Assembly (NCBI RefSeq): GCF_020184175.1
Contig: NC_065533.1
Span: 55,528,351 to 55,592,350, forward strand
DNA length: 64,000 nucleotides
Direction of reading: 5' to 3'
Source of the DNA: Aphis gossypii
Taxonomy: Eukaryota; Arthropoda; Insecta; Hemiptera; Aphididae
The notes under the pieces: model-generated
Told to the model about the DNA's origin: nothing
What the model saw: only the letters and a program-made list of their open reading frames with translations
Database searches by the model: none
Translations under genes and position numbers: made by a program
Shown here: piece after piece, positions 26,201 to 40,296 of the stretch
How the letters are laid out: each line of letters opens with the position of its first letter
Numbering within the stretch: position 1 is the first letter of the stretch

Positions 26201-28095
26201 GCGTAGTATTATATATTATTATTATTATTTATTATTTGTGCCGGTGGATGACGGTAAAACGCCATACGGTGTACGATTATATTATTATTATTATTATTAC
26301 ATAGAGGTCGGTTTACAGACGAACAGCGTTGCGTATTACTCATATTATAATGCCACGTCGTGTAGTTTTTCACGAAAAAATGTGACAGAGACGCATATTG
26401 CCATGTCCTCATAATACACCACTTATACGCATACTCACGCTCGCAGTGTACAATATAATATAATATTTTATAAATCTACCAGTATCATATTATACACTAC
26501 GATTTTGTCAACGATGTCTAAAGAAGGTTTTTGTTAACCTTAATTTTGCCAAGCGGATCGTTTCGTGTTATTTTTATTAAGAAATAATATCACGGAATAG
26601 ATGAAATTCATCTATTTCATACTGTCTGAAAGTCGAAAGTCACAGGTATTCTGTACTTACCACTTAATCGGTACCTGTCACGGACTTATATGATCTTGTC
26701 CGTGGTACCTATAAAACCACTGTATTAGTTGTAATATGCCATACGTTTAATTAAACCTAAATAGGGTCCTCAAGTGCACGTGATTGAGCAAAAAATATGG
26801 TTTCAACAATACAAACAGAATGAGGCTTTTCCAATCACTCACTCACAATTCATATAATTTTATTTATGGTATCGATTCAAAACAATTAGAAATTATATGT
26901 AATTTAGTATAAATAGTTGTATGTGATATATAGTATAGCTGTATTATTTCATTCTTGTGATTGCATCCTTTCTGCTTTTTCAGAAATGTTTGTTCATTAT
27001 ATATTTTATTAGATAAATCTCTTTCCGTTAACTTAAATTCGTAAATCTAATTAATCTAATCTATTTAATTAAATCTATTACTGTCTTTGCCCATGTTTCT
27101 AGTAGTAGCCGACTTTTTATAAATTTAATTTTAATTAAACTATGTTTGCCCTATTTTGACCTATTTTACAAGACAAAATCTAAGGCTTAAGTTTTAACAA
27201 TACCAATTACCAAGACATTAATATAATTTTGATAACGAAACAAAAATATATGAACAACTCAACGATAACCAGTCGTGACTCATAGTTTATACTAAAAGTA
27301 AAGTACTAAAGTGTTATTAAGCATTAGTCAATGACATCGTAGTTAATACCGAAGAGTATGCATAAAATATAAAATTAGTCTTTACCTCCACTTATTAATG
27401 CATTATAATAATTAATAAGTATTATAAATTTACAATTAACAAATTATAAAATTAAAATAACGGACATCGGTAATTATATTATTATCGTATTTATTGTCTG
27501 TAGACTATAAAACATAATTATTAAGATAAAGTAAAATTTCTAAAGCCGTACTTGCGATGGTGTAAGGCTAACCAGTAACCTCCAATATTAAAAAAAAAAA
27601 ACAAATAAACGCAACGGTTTTTACGTTAAAAGTCTTAAAAAATTGAAATAGTTTAAGCAATAGGTAAATAATACAAAACTTTAAATCATTAATATACCAA
27701 AACTTAACCTAACCATGTTGGTGGTTAGATTAACTTATTAGGTAGTCATTAGTTCTACACTAATAACTGATTAGTAGTTTATTTGCATCTAAAACAGTAT
27801 TAATATTTAATAATGTTAAAATTATAAAAGATAATTGTTTTAAATCTAATACTTTAAATATTTTGTTATGATATAATTTATGACGTATACGGTATATCTA
27901 TAATGCACTATTATAATATAGTACACAACAATTTTATTATTATAATAGATTGAACAAAAATATTTAATTAATAATATTACGACGAGAAAAGAGTCAATTA
28001 AAAATGTATCAACTAAATACATTTGTGGTTTGCCTGGTTTTAAGCTGCGTTTCTGAATTGCGGACAAAGTGACAAAAACCATGAGAGTTTCGGAC
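26201..28095. other. Intergenic AT-rich DNA
   Basis: No coding region or complete transposon was recognised. Short (ATT)n runs occur near 26214-26240 and 26279-26300, and a poly-A stretch at about 27590-27602. Confidence 0.4.
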
Positions 28096-28728
28096 GAAAT
28101 CTAAAAAGGTAACATACTAATTGCGAACAAATGTCCAATTATTTTTTATACAACGATTGTAGACGTTGGGAAATTACTGTTTGATATTAACGATATATAT
28201 ATATACCTACTTATATAATATTATAATATAAATGACGATTGACATTATTGGTTATTGGACTAATTATTATTATACTAATAATTTAAAACGAGCAAAAAAA
28301 CAGTCAAAAAGGTGGCATTTATTAGCAAACAAATTTTGCAATATTCAAGTGGTGAAATCAGTAGAATATCATTTATAAAGGTTGTTTCAAAAAAATTTTT
28401 TTAACAAAATTAAAACTAAATATAATATAATATAATATAATATTATATTATATAATAACTTTAAATAATTTAACAAAATTTTAAAAAGAATGATTGCTCT
28501 TTTGCTAGACACATATTTTTAACCTCACCTACCAATTTCTTGGTAGCTTGTCCTAAGTCTTGAAAAATGGAAATATTTGTGTCCGCAATTCAAGTGGTTT
28601 TTAATTTTAAAAAAGGCTCTGTACGCAATTAGTATTATGACAACGAAACTCCTGTCCGCAATTGTTTATGTTATAATATTGACTTGAATAATTCGTCCGC
28701 AATTAGTATGTGTCCGTTTTAAGTTTCA
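28096..28728. mobile_element. Unclassified MITE with imperfect ~32-base inverted ends and repeated 'gtccgcaatt' words
   Basis: The left end (gaaatctaaaaagg, then acatactaattgcg at 28111-28124) is mirrored by the right end read from the other strand (gaaacttaaaacgg, then acatactaattgcg). The interior carries further 'gtccgcaatt'/'gtacgcaatt' copies near 28577, 28622 and 28655, and another inverted copy lies just outside at about 28054. No clear target-site duplication or protein was found, so the superfamily is open. Confidence 0.6.
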
Positions 28729-31700
28729 CCATTGTATACCGTGTAATGATCTTAGGTACTTTTTACCACACTTCACACATTTTTTGCACATTTGGATATG
28801 AGTATTTTTTATAAATGAAGAAATGAACAGATATTGTTGAATAAATATGAAATCATTTTACTAATACAATGTATACTATATTTTAATACTTTGTAAAACT
28901 TGTGGACAGAATGAAATAACTCTGCTCGAGTAATTAACTAATTAAAATACTGAGATCCCGACTTATGTATCAAACGACAATGTAAGGACGTGGCCCAACA
29001 ATTTGTATCTAAGCTCTAAAAATTAAAATGTTATACTGGGAATAAACTTTGAAAAGTGCTGATGTTAAGACACTGCCCAATGACTTTACCAAGTCTGGTA
29101 ATCTGGGGTGTTAGACTAATTCTAACTCTAATTGAACATATTTTATACAGCATAACGAGACCTGTATAATAATATATACCGAGTCTCGACTGTACGGATA
29201 CACAGTTAAGATTTAGGGTGGTGAACTAAACAAGTCAAAAATATGTTGTTGTTTTTCCATATTATCATCTAGGCAATAATATAATACTGAATTTATATTG
29301 TAAAGAGGGGTGGTAGGTATATAATATAACACTGTTACAACACATTGGTAATAATGATAAATAATAGAAAAATATAGTGACGTATGGTAAAGCAGCAATG
29401 TCGGTTTGCTTTTGCTGTATCAATTGTCAAACTGAAATTCGAATTTAATATAAAGGTTATAATATCAGGTCGCGGCCCAAACGACTCGACAGAATGGAAT
29501 ACTAGGAATTTCATGTAGAGTATCGGGAACTGTATTAAACTGTTTCGGCTACTCAATAATCGATAAACAGTAGAGACATAGGAGGTGAATGTCAAAAAAA
29601 GTAAAATATATGTCTACAATATTTTCAGTATTTATGACAAATATGAAATAATACTTAGAACCGCTGAAGTAGGTTTTAAACTCGTGATTTTGCTCGTTGT
29701 TGGCGATTTCTAAGAATATTGTTGCACGGTTTCGGACAACGTCTACATATTTTGCTTATACCATCTAAAATTCCAAATAGTCATTTAGGTAATAAACATT
29801 TTCTGTATAGTGATTGAGATAATTGAGTGGCCGATGTTCAGCTGTTCAGCAACAACATATGGGTAATAAAATAATGAATGTATTTAACTGTAACACATTA
29901 TAGTAAAGCAACACTGTCGGTTTATAACATCCAGACCTTATTTTTTTTTTTTTTTTTAATAGGTACAATATGTTATCCTTCAACCAGAATTTAATTTCAG
30001 AGTAATTATTCTGACGTATTATAAAATTATTATTATTATAGTATCTCTTGATTATAATTTCTATGTTTGTACATTGTATTTATTGAAAACTTACCTTTAG
30101 AAAAATTATGTAGTTTATTTTTCAAATGTAAATATTAAAACATTTTACATTATAGTTAAATATAGTGGATTTAAGATTGTGCCTTGAATAATAACAAGCT
30201 ACACAAGGAAAATAAAATAAACAGCTATACAGCCATATAGGTTATTTTATATTTTTATAATATGGGTACTTCGTACATAAAAATGACCAATATACATCAT
30301 AATATTTCCTCAGAACTAATACTTATTTTTATATTTTACGAATTTTAATTATTTGTCTTTATTATATTTGTAAACGTGTTTAATTTTCAGAATTATTTAT
30401 AGTCTGCACTTTAACCAGAAATCACTTATATTATTTACCTTCACCGGGCAATAGCGGGAAGCCGAGTGAGCTGAAACTGGGTGCACCACAAGTTAGGTGT
30501 TATTACTGTACAGTAAAATAGTAAATTAAAAAAAAATATATTTAATTTCAAACTACTGATATTAAATTAATAATTTTAATAATTATACACTATTCATACA
30601 GTATATAATATAATATAATAAAAAGAAACTAATAATAAATATTAGTGAATAATAATTCACTATAATGTGTAATTATAGATTACACTATTATAAGTATATT
30701 TATACCAATATTTATAATATAAACATTGTATTGTATATTAAATATTTACTTTTAGACGTGGGAAAAGCGATCCGATAATGGCAATTCGGTGTGATTTTAT
30801 AAATTATTTAGATCATACGATTTTATTTTTCCATTTAAAATTAAATGTTAATAAAAAAAAAAAGTATTTTTGTGTCTTATGTCTGATTGTATTAACTATT
30901 AACGTATTTACGCACCTAATACCTATATAATATTGTGCGTTCAAATACTTCAAACAAACGAACGTGTTCTATAATATAAATATTTAGTCGTTAACCATTG
31001 TAGAATTTAAAGGCTTTTCTTTCGTCTGCGATAGTACACCCGCTCGCAATCGATTGTATAATCAATTTTATTATAACGATATAATAATAATTGTCGAATG
31101 CGTTACTCAATATAAACGTGGGATGGGAATAAACGTTGAACACTCAAACCTTAGTCAGTAACGTGACACTCGACAATTAATTCTACGCCATAACAATTAT
31201 TGTCCGACATTTATCGGTAATATCTGCCATCGTTATTCGTCGTTATTATCTTCGGACGTATCACGTATGGTATAACGCAAGTGAATGTTAATACCTAAAG
31301 TTAAAAAAAAAAATAAAAAATGTTTTAGTAGTAGTGGTGTACCTAGTCGTAGAGACTATTCATTTGTCCTAGGCCTCGGATGCTTTTTAGGGCCCTATGT
31401 CTCACAGTATGGTACATAATATGAAATACAAAATGCATTATACCTATGCGGTTGTATTAAAAAAATATATCGTACAGTACCTATTTATAATTTTATAAGG
31501 CGAAAAGTATTCGTATTGATTAATTGGCGTTATAGAGCGGGGGATTGTGGGAGGATTAGCTCCACTGGTTAAATCTATGCTTATCCAAATTATTCTCGTA
31601 TAACATGTACAATATTAATGTGGTTTTAAACTGCTCCATATGGCTGTGCACAATTAAAATACACAGTTAATTACTGGACAATTATTAAAAACTCTTGGTT

Positions 31701-34700
31701 TTTGCTTTATAGTTTCTACTTTTTGTTTATACGTATTTATAGTTATACTAATATTGTTATTAGGACATTAGGTATTCAATATAGAAACGGTCAATCTCTA
31801 ATCTCTATTACCAGGAGTGTATTGGGGCATGTATAGTAGTATAATATTCGTAATAATATTTATAAGTAAAATATATAGTCAAGAAACACTACAAATTGTG
31901 TAATTTTAAAGCTTTACTTTTTTCAAATTTGTATGTTTATTGTTCATATTGTTATTAACATTTAAACTATAATAATACAACTTAAATGTAGGAATGAAAT
32001 TATTAGAGAGTAGAGACTCAAAAGAGTTTACATATTATATTAAACCTTTTGGCTTTCAAGTATAAAACTAAAGAAAATCGAGAGTATAATATAAGTAATA
32101 AAAATATTGGGAATTTATAATCGTATGGTTTTGATTCAAAACTTTTGAATAAATTATGGATTCAGTGTTTACATGTACATTGATATTTTTTATGATTTAC
32201 AACAAAATTGTTAAGATTTGAGTCTATTATTACCTCATTTTGTTTTGTGTTTAAATCGACGGAATCAGGTAGTACTAACTATTAAGACTAAGCACATTAA
32301 TATGTACCAAGAAGTATTAAATTTAATTAAATAATATAAAATATACTTAGGTCAATACCGGTTATCTATAAAAATACCAACTTCCATCAACGTGTATTGG
32401 TGTATATAATATGTCAAACTCAAACTGATAGGTAATGAATAACGATTATATATTTTACTATTTTAGAAATGTACTGTATAGATGTATAATCTTTTATTTT
32501 ATATGCAATATACTTTATACTGTATTATAGTACATTTCCATGACTAGTGTGCTTGACCAATATTTTATAATGATGTATGGTTAGTTAGGTACCACCTACT
32601 GGCTACTTCACAATGATATGTTCTTCACAACATATCCTTGAACAATTATTGGTATCTAAATCAGTTATTCAGTTACCTACCTGAATGGTTAGCTGTCTTC
32701 TCAATGATTGTCATTAAATGTGACACAAGTGACAAGTTAAAGAAACGACCAAGACCGATATACTCTAGAATTCGTAAATACACTTGAGTAGGTACTTGAC
32801 AAAATGAAAAATTTACTAGTCGTTAGAACGTTTTGTACACAAATCTGAAGTTACGTGCATATTTTATAATTGAACTACAACAATACATTTTAGAAAGATT
32901 ACTTTAAATTCCTACCCTTAATTCAGTACACAACTACCCTGCGTTTCGGCAGTTACCAAATCATTGTATTATTATTAGTAACCTACGTTATTTGTCGATT
33001 TTACTGTTCTGTATAAGCCATAGATAGAACACTATAAATACTAACATTTTTACTTCTAAGTTACAAAAGAAAAAAATTATAAAATTATAAATATAAATAA
33101 GTATGTAATAACACTAATAACTAATAAGTTTTGAAATATGCATGTGCATAGTAAATATAAAAATATACTGCAAGCTCTAAATGTGAATGAAATTAACATT
33201 AATATAATTACAATAAAACGATGATTTTGGTAAGTTGTACCTACATTAAATAAAGGTGGTCTATTTTTAGTTTACAAGAATTATAAAATTTTTAATTCAT
33301 TAGGTAATCAAAAACCGTATTAACTAAAATAACCAAAAAATGCACAAAATTAAAAGTATTTTCCATTTATACTATTCAGTATTCCATTATTCCAAGTGTC
33401 ACTGAGTATTAGTTATATTCAATTTTGTATAGTTATAATTAACATCTATTTTATCATAAAAAAAAATTACAAAATTCATGGAATTAAACGAAGGGACATT
33501 TTATGCTACCCAGGCAACAATATCTCGATTTCTCAGTCAGTCGGAAATCGGAATGCTCCTAGTATATTTTAATTTATTTAATATTTTAATATTCACTGAT
33601 CAAAGAGTAGTAAAAAGTATCTTTATTTATGTTAATATTATTTATTATTCTCTGAGAACTGAAATTTATTATAAATTATAATTTTCATACCTTCGTCACA
33701 CAATAAATTTAATTATTTGTTTACCTACTTTATTATTCTGTCGTCTGTGCCTTCACGAAGATAACATTTTTATCAGCTTATGATAACTGAGCTCAACGAT
33801 AGTAGGTAATAATGATAATATTATAGAAATATTCTTAAGGTCATATTACTCATATTAATTATTGTTTATGTATTAATGTATGATGTAATTTTCTTATTCA
33901 CAATCTCACTAATCTCTCTTAGTCTCGTTTCATTGGAAAAAGTTATATTGATATATTATTGTATGTATTAAATTATTTTATATGATGTGCGAATATTATT
34001 ACAGCTCATATAACTTATGACCAAATATGGTCTTTTTACATCTATAATATTATCTTTTAAATCTAGAAATATATATTTGAACATTGGATGAACAATTACA
34101 ATGTTTGTGATGGTAATTTTGTAGGAAAAATATTTTACAAAATAAATATTTTTTAGCTCTAGGTTAAATGTTAATAGTAGTAAAAACTAAAAACTAAACG
34201 GTAGACTTGATTTAATATAAGTGTTTAACTAAAATAATAAGTACTTAACAATTTATCAATTACCTTCCTCTTTTTCATTTTTTGATTAGTTGGACAAATA
34301 AATTAGTAAAATTGTATCTATAAGATATTTAAGCTTTTTATTTAATGTTGCATATTAATATATTATTATATTCTTTAAAAGTTAGATTTTAATTTATCAT
34401 TAAATAGGTATAAAAAAATGTAGGTCACAGTTACTGTTATTCTTATCAGCATAATTTAGATACCATCTATTATATTTTAACATAATAACAATTGCTTATG
34501 ATGATTGTTACATTGATTTTATTAGCTTATATATTTTGAATAATATATTATTAATGTATTATTAAGAGTAAAATTTTGCATTTAAGCCTAATGAATAATG
34601 ACTAATGAGTGATATTAATGAAGTTTTCTTTTTCAGCCAAACCAGTTGATCAATTAATTCATCAATATAAATATATATCATCCATTACAATAAATTGGAA

Positions 34701-35956
34701 ACCAATTGCTTCTTTACTGAAGTAATGACAAATATTTAATTCAATCAACTGCTTAAGAAAAACTGTACAATGTTATAATAAGTAATAATAAAATACTTTT
34801 TTACATTATAATTTAAATAGGTGTTATAAATATAAAATCTTTAAAATCTTTTTTAAACTTTTATTAAAAATAATGTAAACCAAAAGGTTATTTTTATGAA
34901 CTTTATGTTTATTAAATTTTGTGTTAACATTCTATTTTTTTGATTCCACACATAATGGTTAGAAATTCACAACTTGTGTTTATAAAGTAAAAGACTAACT
35001 TAATGCTTCAAATTCAAAATAAATAAGTAATTTCGATGCTAACTAGGAAAGTAATTTTAAAATAAATTCAATCAGTAAATCATATAATTTTCTTGATTTT
35101 TTTTTATCATTTATTAAATAAATTAACTTTTTTTTTACAAAAAATGTTTAGTAAAAAACAAAATGTTAACATACATTTTTGAATTCAACTACAGAATAAT
35201 ACATTAGTCATTTTAATATATTTAATATACTTTATCTACACTTTATCACTATACATTTAAAACTAGTCAAATTAGGACGTATGGTAATCCTAAATTAATA
35301 AGTAAAACCTATATTCAAATGCAGATTTTTGTACACCTCATTAAGGAATATCTGAATTTGAAATATTGTTGCTTCATGAATCATGATGTATAGATTTTTG
35401 TTTTGCATATTTTAGCATATTTGAAAACTTATTAACCGCATATTTTTGGATTTTTGTATAAAATTTCATATTTTACAATATATAGTTAAAATTACATTGT
35501 ACTTATGATAGCTATTTGATAGATATTTGATAAATAGATTAATTTATTTTTAATTTTAAAGGGTTTCTAAGTACAAAAGTACAATTTGAGATAATCAAAG
35601 ATGTTTGAGTTAAAAAACTTGAAATTAATATTTATTACTTCATATTGATACTCATCACATAACAATTTATTATAATACTTTTCAAGCACAATCTCATAAA
35701 AAAAAGTGTTATTCTAATTTTTTTTTTTAATTAGCTTTTTTGTATATTATTTATAATATTGTCTAATCTAATGTTTTTTTCTATAAACTATATATTCCAC
35801 AAATGTATAATAAAAACAATTTTTTACTAATAAGTAATTGTAATTATTATGTTAATTATTACAATATAAAAAAAGGCAGTTATCATTAATAATATTGGGT
35901 ATATATAAATAATAGAAATTAACTAAAATATAATTTATGTTCTTTTACCATATTAT
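28729..35956. other. Intergenic AT-rich DNA with weak repeat traces
   Basis: No gene is supported on either strand. A degenerate direct repeat (tatggtaaagcagcaatgtcg at 29383 versus tatagtaaagcaacactgtcg at 29899) suggests an old duplication or element. Near 31331 the 'agtggtgtacctag ... gggccc' words resemble a hAT-type remnant without a partner end. Poly-T and poly-A runs near 29940 and 30850 have no assigned function. Confidence 0.4.
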
Positions 35957-36110
35957 CAGGGCCGTTTATAGGCGTAGGCTACATAGGCACAAGCCTACGA
36001 CGGCGAAATTTATAGATATTTATATAGAGGCATACAAGAAAAAATAAGAAAACAAGAGGCAGCAAATTTGATCTTTGCCTGCGTATAACAATTTGCTTGC
36101 ACTAGCCCTG
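35957..36110. mobile_element. Short hAT-type MITE, 154 bp, with perfect 8-base target duplication
   Basis: The element begins CAGGGC and ends GCCCTG (6-base inverted termini) and is flanked by identical catattat copies at 35949-35956 and 36111-36118. The interior 'aggcgtaggctac' and 'aagcctacga' words form a small subterminal inverted repeat. Eight-base duplications and CAG..CTG ends fit the hAT superfamily. Confidence 0.85.
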
Positions 36111-37732
36111 CATATTATATTATTAAAAATAAATTTATTTGAATATTACCTAAGTTTTATAATTAGCATTTATTATGAATAAAAACAAATCTTTGTTCAA
36201 TTTATTTATTATTAGTATTTAAATATTGATAAGAATTTATGAATTTTTTTAATTAAATAATATAAAGTAAAAATGTGATTTCATTAGCTTATTTCTTACA
36301 CAGTGCCCCAGTGTCTAGCGTTTTAACCTCGGTTTTAACTCTCTAAGATAGCACCAAGGTACATAATAATAAATATTTGTACTTTTATGATAAATATTTA
36401 TTTATAAAACGTCTATCTATCAAATTAATATGTTATATCTATTGAATTAAAAATAGATAATATCTGTAAAAACATGTAATACTAGTTCAATATTTATTCT
36501 TTATTATAAATAATGGTTGTAGATTTCTAACATTTTTCTATTATATTAGAGTATACACTGTATGATAGATTACAGATTGATCAATTACTGAATTAATAAA
36601 TATTTTTTTTTTTTAGTTTAAGGCGTAACAAATAAAAAGAAAGCGCAAGTACAATTTGAAGAATGACCAAAAGTGAATCATCATCTATGTTTAGATTATG
36701 TATTTTTCCAGTAACTTATTTTTAAAGTTGATAAGACTAAATTACTTAAAATTATTGTTTGTGATAAGTATTTTAAACTTTTAAGTAATATTATGTTTAT
36801 TCATTGTGCGTTATTTGTTTATTACATGTTTAATAGAATTAATAATATATAAACTATATATATATATATATATGATGTACATGAAAAAATATTAATTATA
36901 AAATAAAATTATTTATAATATTTAAATATAATAAGATATGATATTTTTTTTATTCCTTATTTAATTTATATCATAGTGTTAATCAAAACGATACACTAAT
37001 AACATTAAATAACTATAAATTCAACTTATTGAATATTTTTAAATTGTAAGAACCTGAATTACAAAAATATATTGAAATAATACTTTTCTAAATAATTATA
37101 CTGTAATTTTATAAATAAATTTAGTTATTCTCTCAAAATTACTAAATAAAAATTGCTAAATAATAAAACCCATGTTTATATGTAATATTTTGAATTTTGT
37201 ATTATTTATATAGAGTTTGATTTTTGTTCATTGATTAAGTAATCATATTTATTAAGTGCTTATTAGCAAGTAAAATCTTAATTTTGCATCACTTAATGTT
37301 TTAATGAATAAAAAAGATAAGATAACAATAAATAGTGATTTCATGATACATAAATGTACACTATTGTAAGCTATTTTCAATGATATTTCTTATATTAAAA
37401 ACTAAAAATAATTAACTAAATAAAAGCAGTAGCCATAGCTCATTGAAAAAATGTTACCATTTATTTAATAGTGATAACTAGTAATACTCATAGTAAAAAC
37501 ATTTAATGATATGATCTATGTAATTTTAGTTATTAAGAATATAATGTACTAAATTAGAATAGCAGGTAAGAATAATAGGTAGAGTTTTTTAATAGATTAA
37601 TAGATTAATAATTATTGTTGGATATTAAAGTATAATTTGTATTGACTATAGATGCAAAAATTTTAATTTTTAAAATTTTTTAAGTTTTTACTTTGTTCCA
37701 CATTTACTGTATGAAAATGTTGTGATGTTTAA
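36111..37732. other. Intergenic AT-rich DNA
   Basis: No gene is recognised. It contains a (TA)n run at about 36856-36872 and scattered poly-A/T stretches. Confidence 0.4.
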
Positions 37733-38181
37733 AAGACATTTCACCTTTCACCCACAGGTGTTGTCTCCGTCTTACAAATGTACAATATATTAAAAACTGT
37801 TTCACATGGCCAAGGGTCACTCCGGCTATAGTTTAAGTTAAGCAACCAAATTTTCATACTAGAAAAAGGAGTTTTTGACCAGTGCAACATCGTTTTTATT
37901 ATTTTAATATCAAAAATACAAAAAAAGTTATTCAAGTTTGAAATATAAAAAATAATGGCTTTTGAAATGATAAAACTTTTTTTGTAGTTCTGATATTGAA
38001 AAAATAAAAACAATATTGCATAGTCCAAAATCTCTTCTTTCTAGGGTGAAAATGTGGTTGCTTAACTTAAGACTACAGCCGGAGTGATCCTTGTCCACGT
38101 GATACAGTTTTTAATATGTTTTAAGTTTGTAGATTGTAGATTGTTTGTTAGATTGAGACTGCATGCGGGTAAAGTGTCTTC
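37733..38181. mobile_element. TTAA-type MITE with ~80-base near-identical inner inverted arms
   Basis: TTAA flanks at 37729-37732 and 38182-38185 bound ends aagacatttcacc and, from the other strand, gaagacactttaccc. Inner arms 37783-37864 and 38040-38118 are inverted copies with few mismatches, both holding 'tcactccggct' and 'aagttaagcaacca'. The left arm carries a 'gttgtctccgtcttaca' block also present in the MITE at 21285-21727, tying the two families together. The open frame across it on the minus strand is incidental. Confidence 0.85.
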
Positions 38182-38229
38182 TTAAGTAGTTACAATGATA
38201 TGGGATAGTGTTACATTGCTACGTTAATG

Positions 38230-38566
38230 CAGCGGTTCTCAAACTGTGGTACGCGAAAAACTACATGGTGGTACGCGTAAGGCCAAATGGTGGTAAAACG
38301 GAAAATTAAAAATAAATATTCGATTCTGATCTCATTGAAAATTTGTTATTTAATTCATATTTTATTTTAAAAAACTGATGAATAAAAACAATTATATTGT
38401 AGTATTTTATTGCCATATAACATATTATTTAAAATAAATGTATTTAACTAAAAAGTAAAGTATTTAATTGTACGATTTGGATCGTTCTATTTTTAGTCAT
38501 TAGTGGTACGTGACTGATTAATAATACACCTAAGTGGTACGCAAAAAAAAAGTTTAAGAACCGCTG
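38230..38566. mobile_element. hAT-type MITE, 337 bp, with perfect 8-base target duplication
   Basis: Left end CAGCGGTTCTCAAACT and right end, from the other strand, CAGCGGTTCTTAAACT differ by one base. Flanks cgttaatg at 38222-38229 and 38567-38574 are identical. Subterminal 'tggtacgcg'/'tggtacg' words recur at both ends, as hAT transposase-binding repeats do. There is no coding capacity. Confidence 0.9.
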
Positions 38567-39649
38567 CGTTAATGTGTTGAAGGTTACACTTATCAAATTT
38601 CCTACTCAGCACAGTAAATGAACGAATAAATTTATCATTATTTTTTCCAAATTATATTAATAATAGGTTCTCTATACTTTGTTCAGAATAATAAAACTAG
38701 TAGACAACTGGTTAGTTCACAGGAGTGTGACTTCACTGCACAGTAGGCATACAAGTGGTTGACTAGATGAGGAGGAAGAACCCTCCCTCCCTCTAGTATC
38801 ATTATTCGTTGTTAGACAATTTTACGGGTGAATATTTTTATTTAAAAACATTGATAAATTGTGGTTTGAATTTAGAAAAAAAATTTAAGGAATATATAGT
38901 TAAACCTAGATTTTTTAAAGCAAATTTTCATATTTCTTCAATTTTTGATTAATTGAATAACTGTTTTACAATTTCTTAAGTTTCTTTAAATCTTTAATGT
39001 ATTTTCATTTTTTTGTTATTTACTTACCATCTATGAAGATAATTTATAAGTTTACAAAGCTACAATTTTATGTTTGTGGTTTCTAATTTTATGTTTAAGT
39101 TAGTTTTTTGTTAATAATCCACTACCACTCTTATGTATTGCTTATTATAAGTGAACTGCTCTCAAGTAATTACTCTAATGTCCGTCCATACTCTATACAG
39201 TCTAATGATGTATATAACTTTTTTATACGTAATAATTTCACCAAAAATTAACTGGATTTTATGAACATATATAGGAATTAGGAAGTATAATATGTATATA
39301 ATGTGAAATTGTGCAATTAAAATGATGTTAATAAATAAAATACATATGTGATAAATAATAATAATAATAATATATAATATATGATTTTTTATATTATTAA
39401 AATAATAATAATATGTCATATTATTATTGCATTGCATGTTGTCAACTTGCTTCCGTAGTTCTATGTAACATTTGACAGCTTTTTCTAAAGTAAAACTGAA
39501 TTTTCTTTACAGTCATTCCTTTAGTCAGTACCTATATTATCTTCTTCCTTAAATTCTCACGATGGTGCCGAATGCGACTTAAGGAGTATTTCACTACATA
39601 GTCACCATTGTTTTATTTATCACCTGGCACCATGTTATATGTTTTATAC

Positions 39650-39982
39650 CAATGACTCTTAACGTTTTATTGATTTGATTTGTAGATCACGGACCCCTGA
39701 TGAAAATTTTTTAAATATTCTATGAACCTATATAGGAATTGGGAACTTATGTATTTTTTCGAATACCTTTTTTTACATCTCATGTTATCATAACCAGAAT
39801 TATAATAATATATAATTATTATAATATTACAATTTACAATATTAGAAATTGCATAAGTAGACACTTGACATAACAAAACATACACATTTATATTTGTATC
39901 TTGTCATGTATTGACGAATGTTATGTGTTAAGGATGCCGCTGACCCCAGACATGGGTATCGCGGATCTCAGGTTAAGAATTG
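39650..39982. mobile_element. Partial or diverged hAT-type MITE
   Basis: The left end caatgactcttaacg faces a right end that reads caattcttaacct from the other strand. The arms also share 'atcacggacccctga' against 'gatccgcgatacccatgtctggggtcag'. No matching 8-base flanks were found, so the ends are approximate. It resembles the better-preserved element at 40297. Confidence 0.45.
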
Positions 39983-40296
39983 CTATTCTATGCTTCTATA
40001 TTTCTATAAAGAGAGCGAAGAAACTGAGGCAAGTTGACTACCCTACTATCTTAGGTCTTTAAGGTTTTAACAATTATCATTCTACAAATAATTGGTAAAT
40101 AAACAAGTTCTGTTTTTAACATCTTGCAGTAAATCTAAATTAAACCTTATAATATAATTCTATTTAAATTTTAAATAATAAAGTAATACAGTTTTTTTTT
40201 ATTTAGTATTTTGGAGTACTATATAGCAACCGTATTGTTTAGAGTTGTCTCAACATAATTTATTGTAATACCAATTGATTAAGCCAATAAATAAAT

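Noticed and set aside
33478..33681. Plus-strand 67-codon open frame
   Set aside because: Isolated and AT-type in composition, with no homology or splice partner.
37741..38028. Minus-strand 95-codon open frame
   Set aside because: It lies entirely inside the inverted-repeat MITE at 37733-38181.
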